A stretch of DNA of 64,000 nucleotides from Balaenoptera acutorostrata (GCF_949987535.1 NC_080067.1:43398910-43462909), one strand, 5' to 3'. Shown: positions 22,880 through 36,961, counted from the first letter of the stretch. Notes: generated by a model not told the origin, from the letters alone. A program made the numbers and translations.

Positions 22880-24639
22880 ACCTTTCCCGTTCAGCAGCCA
22901 TAGTGTGTTTTCTGAACGTGTGAATCTGTTCTGTTTTGTAATTCAGTTCAAGTGTAGCGGTTTTTACATTCCCTCTATAAGTGATTTCTTATGAGAAGTG
23001 TCTTTTTCTGTGTGACTTATTTCACTTAGAATCGTCGTACCTAAATCCACTCATCGTGCTGCTACTAGCCTCATGACGTTGATTTCATGGCTGAGTGATA
23101 TTCCATTGTACATGAGGACCACAACTTCTTTATCCATTTTTCTCTTTCCTAGGATATTTAAGGTGTAATGAAGTGGGGGTTCTTGTCAACAGAGCAGCCC
23201 TAAAGTTTGGGGTGCCTGTGTCTTGCTGATTTTTATTTTTCCCAATTTATACGCCCATGAGTGGAAGTGCCCTATGCTCTCCAAGCTGTGTTTTTTAGAT
23301 GTTTCAGGACACACCGTACACTTCTCCAGAGTGACTGTTGGCAATTTACATCCCGCCCATCAGCGTAGCAAGGCTCCCATTTCTCCATGGCCGGTCCTGC
23401 ATTTCTGGTTTGGACACTTTTTTCCGCATGGCCCTTTTGCCGGCTGGGAAGCGAGACTTCTTTGGAGCGCTGATTTGCCTTTCCAGGTGGCTTGGTTGGC
23501 CAAAAAGGGCGTATGCGTTTTTTCCTGAATATATTCAGGAAAAAACGCATACGCCCTTTTTGGCCAAGGGCATCATTGTCCACGTTTTGCCGCTTTTCAT
23601 GTGCTTTCAAGGCGATTCGAATCTACCTCCTGAAATCTGTTTCCTGCAATTCTGCCTTGCTTTCAAAGCCTCTTCGGTGCCTTCCCTCAATATATTTGTG
23701 GACGAGAGTTATCATTTATAACTCTGCAGGTTTGTGAATTGCAGTGCCCCTGAGCTCCATTTTTCCAGTCGCTTTTTTGGGAGCTGGCCGCAAAAGTGCA
23801 GGGTTGCTTCAGGCCCTCTTCTGGTTCTGGGGGGCAGGCTGAGCTTGTGGTTAATTCTTCTTCCTGATGGGAAAATAGAGTGACCTGTGCCTGTCCCAAC
23901 CCCTAGAGCTAGTCTCTCATTGGTTCCCCCTCTTCCCGTTCATCCTCAGGACAAATTGCAACCTGTACGGAACAGGAGGTTAAAGGTGCTGATTCTCCAA
24001 GGAGGGAGATGGCTAGGAAAGCGGCTGGAATGGCGAACCCGAGCACAAGGAGATGAGAAATGAGGTGCGTTTTAGAAACCTTTCCCGATCACACGGTGTA
24101 CCATCTTCTGGGTTTCTCATGCATGTTTTCGACGTAGGAAGATGCCCTTGAACCTGGAGATTTGGGACCCATGGGATGGGTACCATGCAGTATTACTTTA
24201 AAGGGTCTGCGTTGGCTCATGCAACCTCACCAAACCTCTGAGCCCCAAGAGTGTCCACCCTTATGTCTCAATCAGCTGTGGGTCTAGATATGGTCAATCC
24301 AGGTTGCATCACAGCCCCTGAACGAATTTTGTAAGAATTTCTCTCTCTTTCACTGTCTTTGTTTCACGGGTTTTGAAAAGTAATTTATTTTTATAATGGG
24401 GTTTAGCTGCTTTTCACGGCTGTGTTTAGGCCGCTTTACACCCCCTTGACTCACTTACAGAGAGATATCAATACATAGGTTTGAAGATTCTTACTAGTCA
24501 GATATATTCTTGTGCGGTGAATAGGGGGTGTTGAGTCCAGTTCACTGAGCCAGGAGTAGGTCTTGTCTACTACATATTGGGTTTATGGAACGGTATCTGA
24601 GCTAATTTGAAACCCTTGTTTTATGCATCACCCCACCTC
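22880..24639. repeat. Satellite monomer 14 (1,760 bp)
   Basis: Palindrome perfect at 23496-23567. It opens with gtgaatctg like monomer 10 and then departs from it. Private: tccatttttctc near 23134, tttatttttccc near 23231 and gccggctgg near 23439. It has cggtgcc and aatatattt. Confidence 0.95.
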
Positions 24640-26400
24640 ACCTTTCCCGTTCAGCAGCCATAGTGTGTTTTCTGAACGTGTGACTCTGTTCTGTTTTGTA
24701 ATTCAGTTCAAGTGTCGCGGTTTTTACATTCCCTCTATAAGTGATTTCTTATGAGAAGTGTCTTTTTCTGTGTGACTTATTTCACTTAGAATCGTCGTAC
24801 CTAAATCCACTCATCGTGCTGCTACTAGCCTTATGACGTTGATTTCATGGCTGAGTGATATTCCATTGTACATGAGGACCACAACTTCTTTATCCACTTT
24901 TCTCTTTCCTAGGATATTTAAGGTGTAATGAAGTGGGGGGTTCTTGTCAACAGAGCAGCCCTAAACTTTGGGGTGCCTGTGTCTTGCTGATTTTTGGTTT
25001 TCCCAATTTATACGCCCATGAGTGGAAGTGCCCTATGCTCTCCAAGCTGTGTTTTTTAGATGTTTCAAGACACACCGTACACTTCTCCAGAGTGGCTGTT
25101 GGCAATTTACATCCCGCTCATCAGCGTAGCAAGGCTCCCATTTCTCCATGGCCGGTCCTGCATTTCTGGTTAGGACACTTTTTTCCGCATGGCCCTTTTG
25201 CCCGCTGGGAAGCGAGACTTCTTTGGAGCGCTGATTTGCCTTTCCAGGTGGCTTGGTTCGCCAAAAAGGGCGTATGCGTTTTTTCCTGAATATATTCAGG
25301 AAAAAACGCATACGCCCTTTTTGGCCAAGGGCATCATTGTCCACGTTTTGCCGCTTTTCATGTGCTTTCAAGGCGATTCGAATCTACCTCCTGAAATCTG
25401 TTTCCTGCAATTCTGCCTTGCTTTCAAAGCCTCTTCGTTGCCTTCCCTCAATATATTTGTGGATGAGAGTTATCATTTATAACTCTGCAGGTTTGTGAAT
25501 TGCAGTGCCCCTGAGCTCCATTTTTCCAGTCGCTTTTTTGGGAGCTGGCCGCAAAAGTGCAGGGTTGCTTCAGGCCCTCTTCTGGTTCTGGGGGGCAGGC
25601 TGAGCTTGTGGTTAATTCTTCTTCCTGATGGGAAAATAGAGTGACCTGTGCCTGTCCCAACCCCTAGAGCTAGTCTCTCATTGGTTCCCCCTCTTCCCGT
25701 TCATCCTCAGGACAAATTGCAACCTGTACGGAACAGGAGGTTAAAGGTGCTGATTCTCCAAGGAGGGCGATGGCTAGGAAAGCGGCTGGAATGGCGAACC
25801 CGAGCACAAGGAGATGAGAAATGAGGTGCGTTTTAGAAACCTTTCCCGATCACACGGTGTACCATCTTCTGGGTTTCTCATGCATGTTTTCGACGTAGGA
25901 AGATGCCCTTGAACCTGGAGGTTTGGGACCCATGGGATGGGTACCATGCAGTATTACTTTAAAGGGTCTGCGTTGGCTCATGCAACCTCACCAAACCTCT
26001 GAGCCCCAAGAGTGTCCACCCTTATGTCTCAATCAGCTGTGGGTCTAGATATGGTCAATCCAGGTTGCATCACAGCCCCTGAACGAATTTTGGAAGAATT
26101 TCTCTCTCTTTCACTGTCTTTGTTTCACGGGTTTTGAAAAGTAATTTATTTTTATAATGGGGTTTAGCTGCTTTTCACGGCTGTGTTTAGGCCGCTTTAC
26201 ACCCCCTTGACTCACTTACAGAGAGATATCAATACATAGGTTTGAAGATTCTTACTAGTCAGATATATTCTTGTGCGGTGAATAGGGGGTGTTGAGTCCA
26301 GTTCACTGAGCAAGGAGTAGGTCTTGTCTACTACATATTGGGTTTATGGAACGGTATCTGAGCTAATTTGAAACCCTTGTTTTATGCATCACCCCACCTC
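24640..26400. repeat. Satellite monomer 15 (1,761 bp)
   Basis: An extra G makes a run of six at 24935-24940. The palindrome at 25257-25328 carries the left-arm C mismatch. Variants tttttggtttt, ttcaagac, cccgctcatc and ggttaggac are shared with monomer 17, 3,521 bp away. Private: ggatgagag near 25461, gaggtttggg near 25918 and ttggaagaat near 26090. Confidence 0.95.
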
Positions 26401-28160
26401 ACCTTTCCCGTTCAGCAGCCATAGTGTGTTTTCTGAACGTGTGACTCTGTTCTGTTTTGTAATTCAGTTCAAGTGTCGCGGTTTTTACATTCCCTCTATA
26501 AGTGATTTCTTATGAGAAGTGTCTTTTTCTGTGTGACTTATTTCACTTAGAATCGTCGTACGTAAATCCACTCATCGTGCTGCTACTAGCCTTATGACGT
26601 TGATTTCATGGCTGAGTGATATTCCATTGTACATGAGGACCACAACTTCTTTATCCACTTTTCTCTTTCCTAGGATATTTAAGGTGTAATGAAGTGGGGG
26701 TTCTTGTCAACAGAGCAGCCCTAAAGTTTGGGGTGCCTGTGTCTTGCTGATTTTTAGTTTTCCCAATTTATACGCCCATGAGTGGAAGTGCCCTATGCTC
26801 TCCAAGCTGTGTTTTTTAGATGTTTCAGGACACACCGTACACTTCTCCAGAGTGACTGTTGGCAATTTACATCCCGCCCATCAGCGTAGCAAGGCTCCCA
26901 TTTCTCCATGGCCGGTCCTGCATTTCTGGTTTGGACACTTTTTTCCGCATGGCCCTTTTGCCCGCTGGGAAGCGAGACTTCTTTGGAGCGCTGATTTGCC
27001 TTTCCAGGTGGCTTGGTTGGCCAAAAAGGGCGTATGCGTTTTTTCCTGAATATATTCAGGAAAAAACGCATACGCCCTTTTTGGCCAAGGGCATCATTGT
27101 CCACGTTTTGCCGCTTTTCATGTGCTTTCAAGGCGATTCGTATCTACCTCCTGAAATCTGTTTCCTGCAATTCTGCCTTGCTTTCAAAGCCTCTTCGTTG
27201 CCTTCCCTCAATCTATTTGTGGACGAGAGTTATCGTTTATAACTCTGCAGGTTTGTGAATTGCAGTGCCCCTGAGCTCCATTTTTCCAGTCGCTTTTTTG
27301 GGAGCTGGCCGCAAAAGTGCAGGGTTGCTTCAGGCCCTCTTCTGGTTCTGGGGGGCAGGCTGAGCTTGTGGTTAATTCTTCTTCCTGATGGGAAAATAGA
27401 GTGACCTGTGCCTGTCCCAACCCCTAGAGCTAGTCTCTCATTGGTTCCCCCTCTTCCCGTTCATCCTCAGGACAAATTGCAACCTGTATGGAACAGGAGG
27501 TTAAAGGTGCTGATTCTCCAAGGAGGGAGATGGCTAGGAAAGAGGCTGGAATGGCGAACCCGAGCACAAGGAGATGAGAAATGAGGTGCGTTTTAGAAAC
27601 CTTTCCCGATCACACGGTGTACCATCTTCTGGGTTTCTCATGCATGTTTTTGACGTAGGAAGATGCCCTTGAACCTGGAGATTTGGGACCCATGGGATGG
27701 GTACCATGCAGTATTACTTTAAAGGGTCTGCGTTGGCTCATGCAACCTCACCAAACCTCTGAGCCCCAAGAGTGTCCACCCTTATGTCTCAATCAGCTGT
27801 GGGTCTAGATATGGTCAATCCAGGTTGCATCACAGCCCCTGAGCGAATTTTGTAAGAATTTCTCTCTCTTTCACTGTCTTTGTTTCACGGGTTTTGAAAA
27901 GTAATTTATTTTTATAATGGGGTTTAGCTGCTTTTCACGGTTGTGTTTAGGCCGCTTTACACCCCCTTGACTCACTTACAGAGAGATATCAATACATAGG
28001 TTTGAAGATTCTTACTAGTCAGATATATTCTTGTGCGGTGAATAGGGGGTGTTGAGTCCAGTTCACTGAGGAAGGAGTAGGTCTTGTCTACTACATATTG
28101 CGTTTATGGAACGGTATCTGAACTAATTTGAAACCCTTGTTTTATGCATCACCCCACCTC
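26401..28160. repeat. Satellite monomer 16 (1,760 bp)
   Basis: Palindrome perfect at 27017-27088. Private: gattcgtatc near 27136, agaggctgg near 27541 and gaggaaggag near 28068. CpG-to-TpG changes at 27489 and 27651 are shared with monomer 11. The ggttgtgttt variant is shared with monomers 18, 20 and 24. Confidence 0.95.
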
Positions 28161-29921
28161 ACCTTTCCCGTTCAGCAGCCATAGTGTGTTTTCTGAACGT
28201 GTGACTCTGTTCTGTTTTGTAATTCAGTTCAAGTGTAGCGGTTTTTACATTCCCTCTATAAGTGATTTCTTATGAGAAGTGTCTTTTTCTGTGTGACTTA
28301 TTTCACTTAGAATCGTCGTACCTAAATCCACTCATCGTGCTGCTACTAGCCTTATGACGTTGATTTCATGGCTGAGTGATATTCCATTGTACATGAGGAC
28401 CACAACTTCTTTATCCACTTTTCTCTTTCCTAGGATATTTAAGGTGTAATGAAGTGGGGGGTTCTTGTCAACAGAGCAGCCCTAAACTTTGGGGTGCCTG
28501 TGTCTTGCTGATTTTTGGTTTTCCCAATTTATACGCCCATGAGTGGAAGTGCTCTATGCTCTCCAAGCTGTGTTTTTTAGATGTTTCAAGACACACCGTA
28601 CACTTCTCCAGAGTGGCTGTTGGAAATTTACATCCCGCTCATCAGCGTAGCAAGGCTCCCATTTCTCCATGGCCGGTCGTGCATTTCTGGTTAGGACACT
28701 TTTTTCCGCATGGCCCTTTTGCCCGCTGGGAAGCGAGACTTCGTTGGAGCGCTGATTTGCCTTTCCAGGTGGCTTGGTTCGCCAAAAAGGGCGTATGCGT
28801 TTTTTCCTGAATATATTCAGGAAAAAACGCATACGCCCTTTTTGGCCAAGGGCATCATTGTCCACGTTTTGCCGCTTTTCATGTGCTTTCAAGGCGATTC
28901 GAATCTACCTCCTGAAATCTGTTTCCTGCAATTCTGCCTTGCTTTGAAAGCCTCTTCGGTGCCTTCCCTCAATATATTTGTGGACGAGAGTTATCATTTA
29001 TAACTCTGCAGGTTTGTGAATTGCAGTGCCCCTGAGCTCCATTTTTCCAGTCGCTTTTTTGGGAGCTGGCCGCAAAAGTGCAGGGTTGCTTCAGGCCCTC
29101 TTCTGGTTCTGGGGGGCAGGCTGAGCTTGTGGTTAATTCTTCTTCCTGATGGGAAAATAGAGTGACCTGTGCCTGTCCCAACCCCTAGAGCTAGTCTCTC
29201 ATTGGTTCCCCCTCTTCCCGTTCATCCTCAGGACAAATTGCAACCTGTACGGAACAGGAGGTTAAAGGTGCTGATTCTCCAAGGAGGGCGATGGCTAGGA
29301 AAGCGGCTGGAATGGCGAACCCGAGCACAAGGAGATGAGAAATGAGGTGCGTTTTAGAAACCATTCCCGATCACACGGTGTACCATCTTCTGGGTTTCTC
29401 ATGCATGTTTTCGACGTAGGAAGATGCCCTTGAACCTGGAGATTTGGGACCCATGGGATGGGTACCATGCAGTATTACTTTAAAGGGTCTGCGTTGGCTC
29501 ATGCAACCTCACCAAACCTCTGAGCCCCAAGAGTGTCCACCCTTATGTCTCAATCAGCTGTGGGTCTAGATATGGTCAATCCAGGTTGCATCACAGCCCC
29601 TGAACGAATTTTGTAAGAATTTCTCTCTCTTTCACTGTCTTTGTTTCACGGGTTTTGAAAAGTAATTTATTTTTATAATGGGGTTTAGCTGCTTTTCACG
29701 GCTGTGTTTATGTCGCTTTACACCCCCTTGACTCACTTACAGAGAGATATCAATACATAGGTTTGAAGATTCTTACTAGTCAGATATATTCTTGTGCGGT
29801 GAATAGGGGGTGTTGAGTCCAGTTCACTGAGCAAGGAGTAGGTCTTGTCTACTACATATTGCGTTTATGGAACGGTATCTGAGCTAATTTGAAACCCTTG
29901 TTTTATGCATCACCCCACCTC
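28161..29921. repeat. Satellite monomer 17 (1,761 bp)
   Basis: It has the same six-G run (28456-28461) and front-half variants as monomer 15. The palindrome at 28778-28849 has the left-arm C mismatch. The rear has accattcccg and tttatgtcgc, shared with monomer 19. Private: gtgctctatgc, tggaaattt, cggtcgtgc and ctttgaaagc. Confidence 0.95.
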
Positions 29922-31681
29922 ACCTTTCCCGTTCAGCAGCCATAGTGTGTTTTCTGAACGTGTGACTCTGTTCTGTTTTGTAATTCAGTTCAAGTGTCGC
30001 GGTTTTTACATTCCCTCTATAAGTGATATCTTATGATAAGTGTCTTTTTCTGTGTGACTTATTTCACTTAGAATCGTCGTACGTAAATCCACTCATCGTG
30101 CTGCTACTAGCCTTATGACGTTGATTTCATGGCTGAGTGATATTCCATTGTACATGAGGACCACAACTTCTTTATCCACTTTTCTCTTTCCTAGGATATT
30201 TAAGGTGTAATGAAGTGGGGGTTCTTGTCAACAGAGCAGCCCTAAAGTTTGGGGTGCCTGGGTCTTGCTGATTTTTAGTTTTCCCAATTTATACGCCCAT
30301 GAGTGGAAGTGCCCTATGCTCTCCAAGCTGTGTTTTTTAGATGTTTCAGGACACACCGTACACTTCTCCAGAGTGACTGTTGGCAATTTACATCCCGCCC
30401 ATCAGCGTAGCAAGGCTCCCATTTCTCCATGGCCGGTCCTGCATTTCTGGTTTGGACACTTTTTTCCGCATGGCCCTTTTGCCCGCTGGGAAGCGAGACT
30501 TCTTTGGAGCGCTGATTTGCCTTTCCAGGTGGCTTGGTTGGCCAAAAAGGGCGTATGCGTTTTTTCCTGAATATATTCAGGAAAAAACGCATACGCCCTT
30601 TTTGGCCAAGGGCATCATTGTCCACGTTTTGCCTCTTTTCATGTGCTTTCAAGGCGATTCGAATCTACCTCCTGAAATCTGTTTCCTGCAATTCTGCCTT
30701 GCTTTCAAAGCCTCTTCGTTGCCTTCCCTCAATCTATTTGTGGACGAGAGTTATCGTTTATAACTCTGCAGGTTTGTGAATTGCAGTGCCCCTGAGCTCC
30801 ATTTTTCAACTCGCTTTTTTGGGAGCTGGCCGCAAAAGTGCAGGGTTGCTTCAGGCCCTCTTCTGGTTCTGGGTGGCAGGCTGAGCTTGTGGTTAATTCT
30901 TCTTCCTGATGGGAAAATAGAGTGACCTGTGCCTGTCCCAACCCCTAGAGCTAGTCTCTCATTGGTTCCCCCTCTTCCCGTTCATCCTCAGGACAAATTG
31001 CAACCTGTACGGAACAGGAGGTTAAAGGTGCTGATTCTCCAAGGAGGGCGATGGCTAGGAAAGCGGCTGGAATGGCGAACCCGAGCACAAGGAGATGAGA
31101 AATGAGGTGCGTTTTAGAAACCTTTCCCGATCACACGGTGTACCATCTTCTGGGTTTCTCATGCATGTTTTCGACGTAGGAAGATGCCCTTGAACCTGGA
31201 GATTTGGGTCCCATGGGATGGGTACCATGCAGTATTACTTTAAAGGGTCTGCGTTGGCTCATGCAACCTCACCAAACCTCTGAGCCCCAAGAGTGTCCAC
31301 CCTTATGTCTCAATCAGCTGTGGGTCTAGATATGGTCAATCCAGGTTGCATCACAGCCCCTGAGCGAATTTTGTAAGAATTTCTCTCTCTTTCACTGTCT
31401 TTGTTTCACGGGTTTTGAAAAGTAATTTATTTTTATAATGGGGTTTAGCTGCTTTTCACGGTTGTGTTTAGGCCGCTTTACACCCCCTTGACTCACTTAC
31501 AGAGAGATATCAATACATAGGTTTGAAGATTCTTACTAGTCAGATATATTCTTGTGCGGTGAATAGGGGGTGTTGAGTCCAGTTCACTGAGCAAGGAGTA
31601 GGTCTTGTCTACTACATATTGCGTTTATGGAACGGTATCTGAGCTAATTTGAAACCCTTGTTTTATGCATCACCCCACCTC
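29922..31681. repeat. Satellite monomer 18 (1,760 bp)
   Basis: Palindrome perfect at 30538-30609. Variants tgcctctttt, tttttcaactcg and ttgggtccc are shared with monomer 20. gtgcctgggtc is shared with monomer 24. Private: gggtggcagg near 30872. Confidence 0.95.
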
Positions 31682-33441
31682 ACCTTTCCCGTTCAGCAGC
31701 CATAGTGTGTTTTCTGAACGTGTGACTCTGTTCTGTTTTGTAATTCAGTTCAGGTGTCGCGGTTTTTACATTCCCTCTATAAGTGATATCTTATGATAAG
31801 TGTCTTTTTCTGTGTGACTTATTTCACTTAGAATCGTCGTACGTAAATCCACTCATCGTGCTGCTACTAGCCTTATGACGTTGATTTCATGGCTGAGTGA
31901 TATTCCATTGTACATGAGGACCACAACTTCTTTATCCACTTTTCTCTTTCCTAGGATATTTAAGGTGTAATGAAGTGGGGGTTCTTGTCAACAGAGCAGC
32001 CCTAAACTTTGGGGTGCCTGTGTCTTGCTGATTTTTAGTTTTCCCAATTTATACGCCCATGAGTGGAAGTGCCCTATGCTCTCCAAGCTGTGTTTTTTAG
32101 ATGTTTCAGGACACACCGTACACTTCTCCAGAGTGACTGTTGGCAATTTACATCCCGCCCATCAGCGTAGCAAGGCTCCCATTTCTCCATGGCCGGTCCT
32201 GCATTTCTGGTTTGGACACTTTTTTCCGCATGGCCCTTTTGCCCGCTGGGAAGCGAGACTTCTTTGGAGCGCTGATTTGCCTTTCCAGGTGGCTTGGTTG
32301 GCCAAAAAGGGCGTATGCGTTTTTTCCTGAATATATTCAGGAAAAAACGCATACGCCCTTTTTGGCCAAGGGCATCATTGTCAACGTTTTGCCGCTTTTC
32401 ATGTGCTTTCAAGGCGATTCGAATCTACCTCCTGAAATCTGTTTCCTGCAATTCTGCCTTGCTTTCAAAGCCTCTTCGTTGCCTTCCCTCAATCTATTTG
32501 TGGACGAGAGTTATCGTTTATAACTCTGCAGGTTTGTGAATTGCAGTGCCCCTGAGCTCCATTTTTCCAGTCGCTTTTTTGGGAGCTGGCCGCAAAAGTG
32601 CAGGATTGCTTCAGGCCCTCTTCTGGTTCTGGGGGGCAGGCTGAGCTTGTGGTTAATTCTTCTTCCTGATGGGAAAATAGAGTGACCTGTGCCTGTCCCA
32701 ACCCCTAGAGCTAGTCTCTCATTGGTTCCCCCTCTTCCCGTTCATCCTCAGGACAAATTGCAACCTGTACGGAACAGGAGGTTAAAGGTGCTGATTCTCC
32801 AAGGAGGGCGATGGCTAGGAAAGCGGCTGGAATGGCGAACCCGAGCACAAGGAGATGAGAAATGAGGTGCGTTTTAGAAACCATTCCCGATCACACGGTG
32901 TACCATCTTCTGGGTTTCTCATGCATGTTTTCGACGTAGGAAGATGCCCTTGAACCTGGAGATTTGGGACCCATGGGATGGGTACCATGCAGTATTACTT
33001 TAAAGGGTCTGCGTTGGCTCATGCAACCTCACCAAACCTCTGAGCCCCAAGAGTGTCCACCCTTATGTCTCAATCAGCTGTGGGTCTAGATATGGTCAAT
33101 CCAGGTTGCATCACAGCCCCTGAACGAATTTTGTAAGAATTTCTCTCTCTTTCACTGTCTTTGTTTCACGGGTTTTGAAAAGTAATTTATTTTTATAATG
33201 GGGTTTAGCTGCTTTTCACGGCTGTGTTTATGTCGCTTTACACCCCCTTGACTCACTTACAGAGAGATATCAATACATAGGTTTGAAGATTCTTACTAGT
33301 CAGATATATTCTTGTGCGGTGAATAGGGGGTGTTGAGTCCAGTTCACTGAGCAAGGAGTAGGTCTTGTCTACTACATATTGCGTTTATGGAACGGTATCT
33401 GAGCTAATTTGAAACCCTTGTTTTATGCATCACCCCACCTC
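31682..33441. repeat. Satellite monomer 19 (1,760 bp)
   Basis: Palindrome perfect at 32298-32369. Private: caggtgtcgcgg near 31751 and gtcaacgttt near 32380. The rear accattcccg and tttatgtcgc match monomer 17, marking a dimer relation of 17-18 with 19-20. Confidence 0.95.
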
Positions 33442-35201
33442 ACCTTTCCCGTTCAGCAGCCATAGTGTGTTTTCTGAACGTGTGACTCTGTTCTGTTTTG
33501 TAATTCAGTTCAAGTGTCGCGGTTTTTACATTCCCTCTATAAGTGATATCTTATGATAAGTGTCTTTTTCTGTGTGACTTATTTCACTTAGAATCGTCGT
33601 ACGTAAATCCACTCATCGTGCTGCTACTAGCCTTATGACGTTGATTTCATGGCTGAGTGATATTCCATTGTACATGAGGACCACAACTTCTTTATCCACT
33701 TTTCTCTTTCCTAGGATATTTAAGGTGTAATGAAGTGGGGGTTCTTGTCAACAGAGCAGCCCTAAAGTTTGGGGTGCCTGTGTCTTGCTGATTTTTAGTT
33801 TTCCCAATTTATACGCCCATGAGTGGAAGTGCCCTATGCTCTCCAAGCTGTGTTTTTTAGATGTTTCAGGACACACCGTACACTTCTCCAGAGTGACTGT
33901 TGGCAATTTACATCCCGCCCATCAGCGTAGCAAGGCTCCCATTTCTCCATGGCCGGTCCTGCATTTCTGGTTTGGACACTTTTTTCCGCATGGCCCTTTT
34001 GCCCGCTGGGAAGCGAGACTTCTTTGGAGCGCTGATTTGCCTTTCCAGGTGGCTTGGTTGGCCAAAAAGGGCGTATGCGTTTTTTCCTGAATATATTCAG
34101 GAAAAAACGCATACGCCCTTTTTGGCCAAGGGCATCATTGTCCACGTTTTGCCTCTTTTCATGTGCTTTCAAGGCGATTCGAATCTACCTCCTGAAATCT
34201 GTTTCCTGCAATTCTGCCTTGCTTTCAAAGCCTCTTCGTTGCCTTCCCTCAATATATTTGTGGACGAGAGTTATCGTTTATAACTCTGCAGGTTTGTGAA
34301 TTGCAGTGCCCCTGAGCTCCATTTTTCAACTCGCTTTTTTGGGAGCTGGCCGCAAAAGTGCAGGGTTGCTTCAGGCCCTCTTCTGGTTCTCGGGGGCAGG
34401 CTGAGCTTGTGGTTAATTCTTCTTCCTGATGGGAAAATAGAGTGACCTGTGCCTGTCCCAACCCCTAGAGCTAGTCTCTCATTGGTTCCCCCTCTTCCCG
34501 TTCATCCTCAGGACAAATTGCAACCTGTACGGAACAGGAGGTTAAAGGTGCTGATTCTCCAAGGAGGGCGATGGCTAGGAAAGCGGCTGGAATGGCGAAC
34601 CCGAGCACAAGGAGATGAGAAATGAGGTGCGTTTTAGAAACCTTTCCCGATCACACGGTGTACCATCTTCTGGGTTTCTCATGCATGTTTTCGACGTAGG
34701 AAGATGCCCTTGAACCTGGAGATTTGGGTCCCATGGGATGGGTACCATGCAGTATTACTTTAAAGGGTCTGCGTTGGCTCATGCAACCTCACCAAACCTC
34801 TGAGCCCCAAGAGTGTCCACCCTTATGTCTCAATCAGCTGTGGGTCTAGATATGGTCAATCCAGGTTGCATCACAGCCCCTGAGCGAATTTTGTAAGAAT
34901 TTCTCTCTCTTTCACTGTCTTTGTTTCACGGGTTTTGAAAAGTAATTTATTTTTATAATGGGGTTTAGCTGCTTTTCACGGTTGTGTTTAGGCCGCTTTA
35001 CACCCCCTTGACTCACTTACAGAGAGATATCAATACATAGGTTTGAAGATTCTTACTAGTCAGATATATTCTTGTGCGGTGAATAGGGTGTGCTGAGTCC
35101 AGTTCACTGAGCCAGGAGTAGGTCTTGTCTACTACATATTGGGTTTATGGAACGGTATCTGAACTAATTTGAAACCCTTGTTTTATGCATCACCCCACCT
35201 C
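33442..35201. repeat. Satellite monomer 20 (1,760 bp)
   Basis: Palindrome perfect at 34058-34129. It is like monomer 18 (tgcctctttt, tttttcaactcg, ttgggtccc). Private: ttctcgggggc near 34389 and gggtgtgctgag near 35086. The gtgctgag variant continues into monomer 21. Confidence 0.95.
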
Positions 35202-36961
35202 ACCTTTCCCGTTCAGCAGCCATAGTGTGTTTTCTGAACGTGTGACTCTGTTCTGTTTTGTAATTCAGTTCAAGTGTAGCGGTTTTTACATTCCCTCTAT
35301 AAGTGATATCTTATGATAAGTGTCTTTTTCTGTGTGACTTATTTCACTTAGAATCGTCGTACGTAAATCCACTCATCGTGCTGCTACTAGCCTTATGACG
35401 TTGATTTCATGGCTGAGTGATATTCCATTGTACATGAGGACCACAACTTCTTTATCCACTTTTCTCTTTCCTAGGATATTTAAGGTGTAATGAAGTGGGG
35501 GTTCTTGTCAACAGAGCAGCCCTAAACTTTGGGGTGCCTGTGTCTTGCTGATTTTTAGTTTTCCCAATTTATACGCCCATGAGTGGAAGTGCCCTATGCT
35601 CTCCAAGCTGTGTTTTTTAGATGTTTCAGGACACACCGTACACTTCTCCAGAGTGACTGTTGGCAATTTACATCCCGCCCATCAGCGTAGCAAGGCTCCC
35701 ATTTCTCCATGGCCGGTCCTGCATTTCTGGTTTGGACACTTTTTTCCGCATGGCCCTTTTGCCCGCTGGGAAGCGAGACTTCTTTGGAGCGCTGATTTGC
35801 CTTTCCAGGTGGCTTGGTTGGCCAAAAAGGGCGTATGCGTTTTTTCCTGAATATATTCAGGAAAAAACGCATACGCCCTTTTTGGCCAAGGGCATCATTG
35901 TCCACGTTTTGCCGCTTTTCATGTGCTTTCAAGGCGATTCGAATCTACCTCCTGAAATCTGTTTCCTGCAATTCTGCCTTGCTTTCAAAGCCTCTTCGTT
36001 GCCTTCCCTCAATCTATTTGTGGACGAGAGTTATCGTTTATAACTCTGCAGGTTTGTGAATTGCAGTGCCCCTGAGCTCCATTTTTCCAGTCGCTCTTTT
36101 GGGAGCTGGCCGCAAAAGTGCAGGGTTGCTTCAGGCCCTCTTCTGGTTCTGGGGGGCAGGCTGAGCTTGTGGTTAATTCTTCTTCCTGATGGGAAAATAG
36201 AGTGACCTGTGCCTGTCCCAACCCCTAGAGCTAGTCTCTCATTGGTTCCCCCTCTTCCCGTTCATCCTCAGGACAAATTGCAACCTGTACGGAACAGGAG
36301 GTTAAAGGTGCTGATTCTCCAAGGAGGGAGATGGCTAGGAAAGCGGCTGGAATGGCGAACCCGAGCACAAGGAGATGAGAAATGAGGTGCGTTTTAGAAA
36401 CCTTTCCCGATCACACGGTGTACCATCTTCTGGGTTTCTCATGCATGTTTTCGACGTAGGAAGATGCCCTTGAACCTGGAGATTTGGGACCCATGGGATG
36501 GGTACCATGCAGTATTACTTTAAAGGGTCTGCGTTGGCTCATGCAACCTCACCAAACCTCTGAGCCCCAAGAGTGTCCACCCTTATGTCTCAATCAGCTG
36601 TGGGTCTAGATATGGTCAATCCAGGTTGCATCACAGCCCCTGAACGAATTTTGTAAGAATTTCTCTCTCTTTCACTGTCTTTGTTTCACGGGTTTTGAAA
36701 AGTAATTTATTTTTATAATGGGGTTTAGCTGCTTTTCACGGCTGTGTTTAGGCCGCTTTACACCCCCTTGACTCACTTACAGAGAGATATCAATACATAG
36801 GTTTGAAGATTCTTACTAGTCAGATATATTCTTGTGCGGTGAATAGGGGGTGCTGAGTCCAGTTCACTGAGCCAGGAGTAGGTCTTGTCTACTACATATT
36901 GGGTTTATGGAACGGTATCTGAGCTAATTTGAAACCCTTGTTTTATGCATCACCCCACCTC
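35202..36961. repeat. Satellite monomer 21 (1,760 bp)
   Basis: Palindrome perfect at 35818-35889. It combines gtgtagcgg with gtacgtaaa. Private: tcgctctttt near 36092. ggggtgctgag near 36847 is related to monomer 20. Confidence 0.95.
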
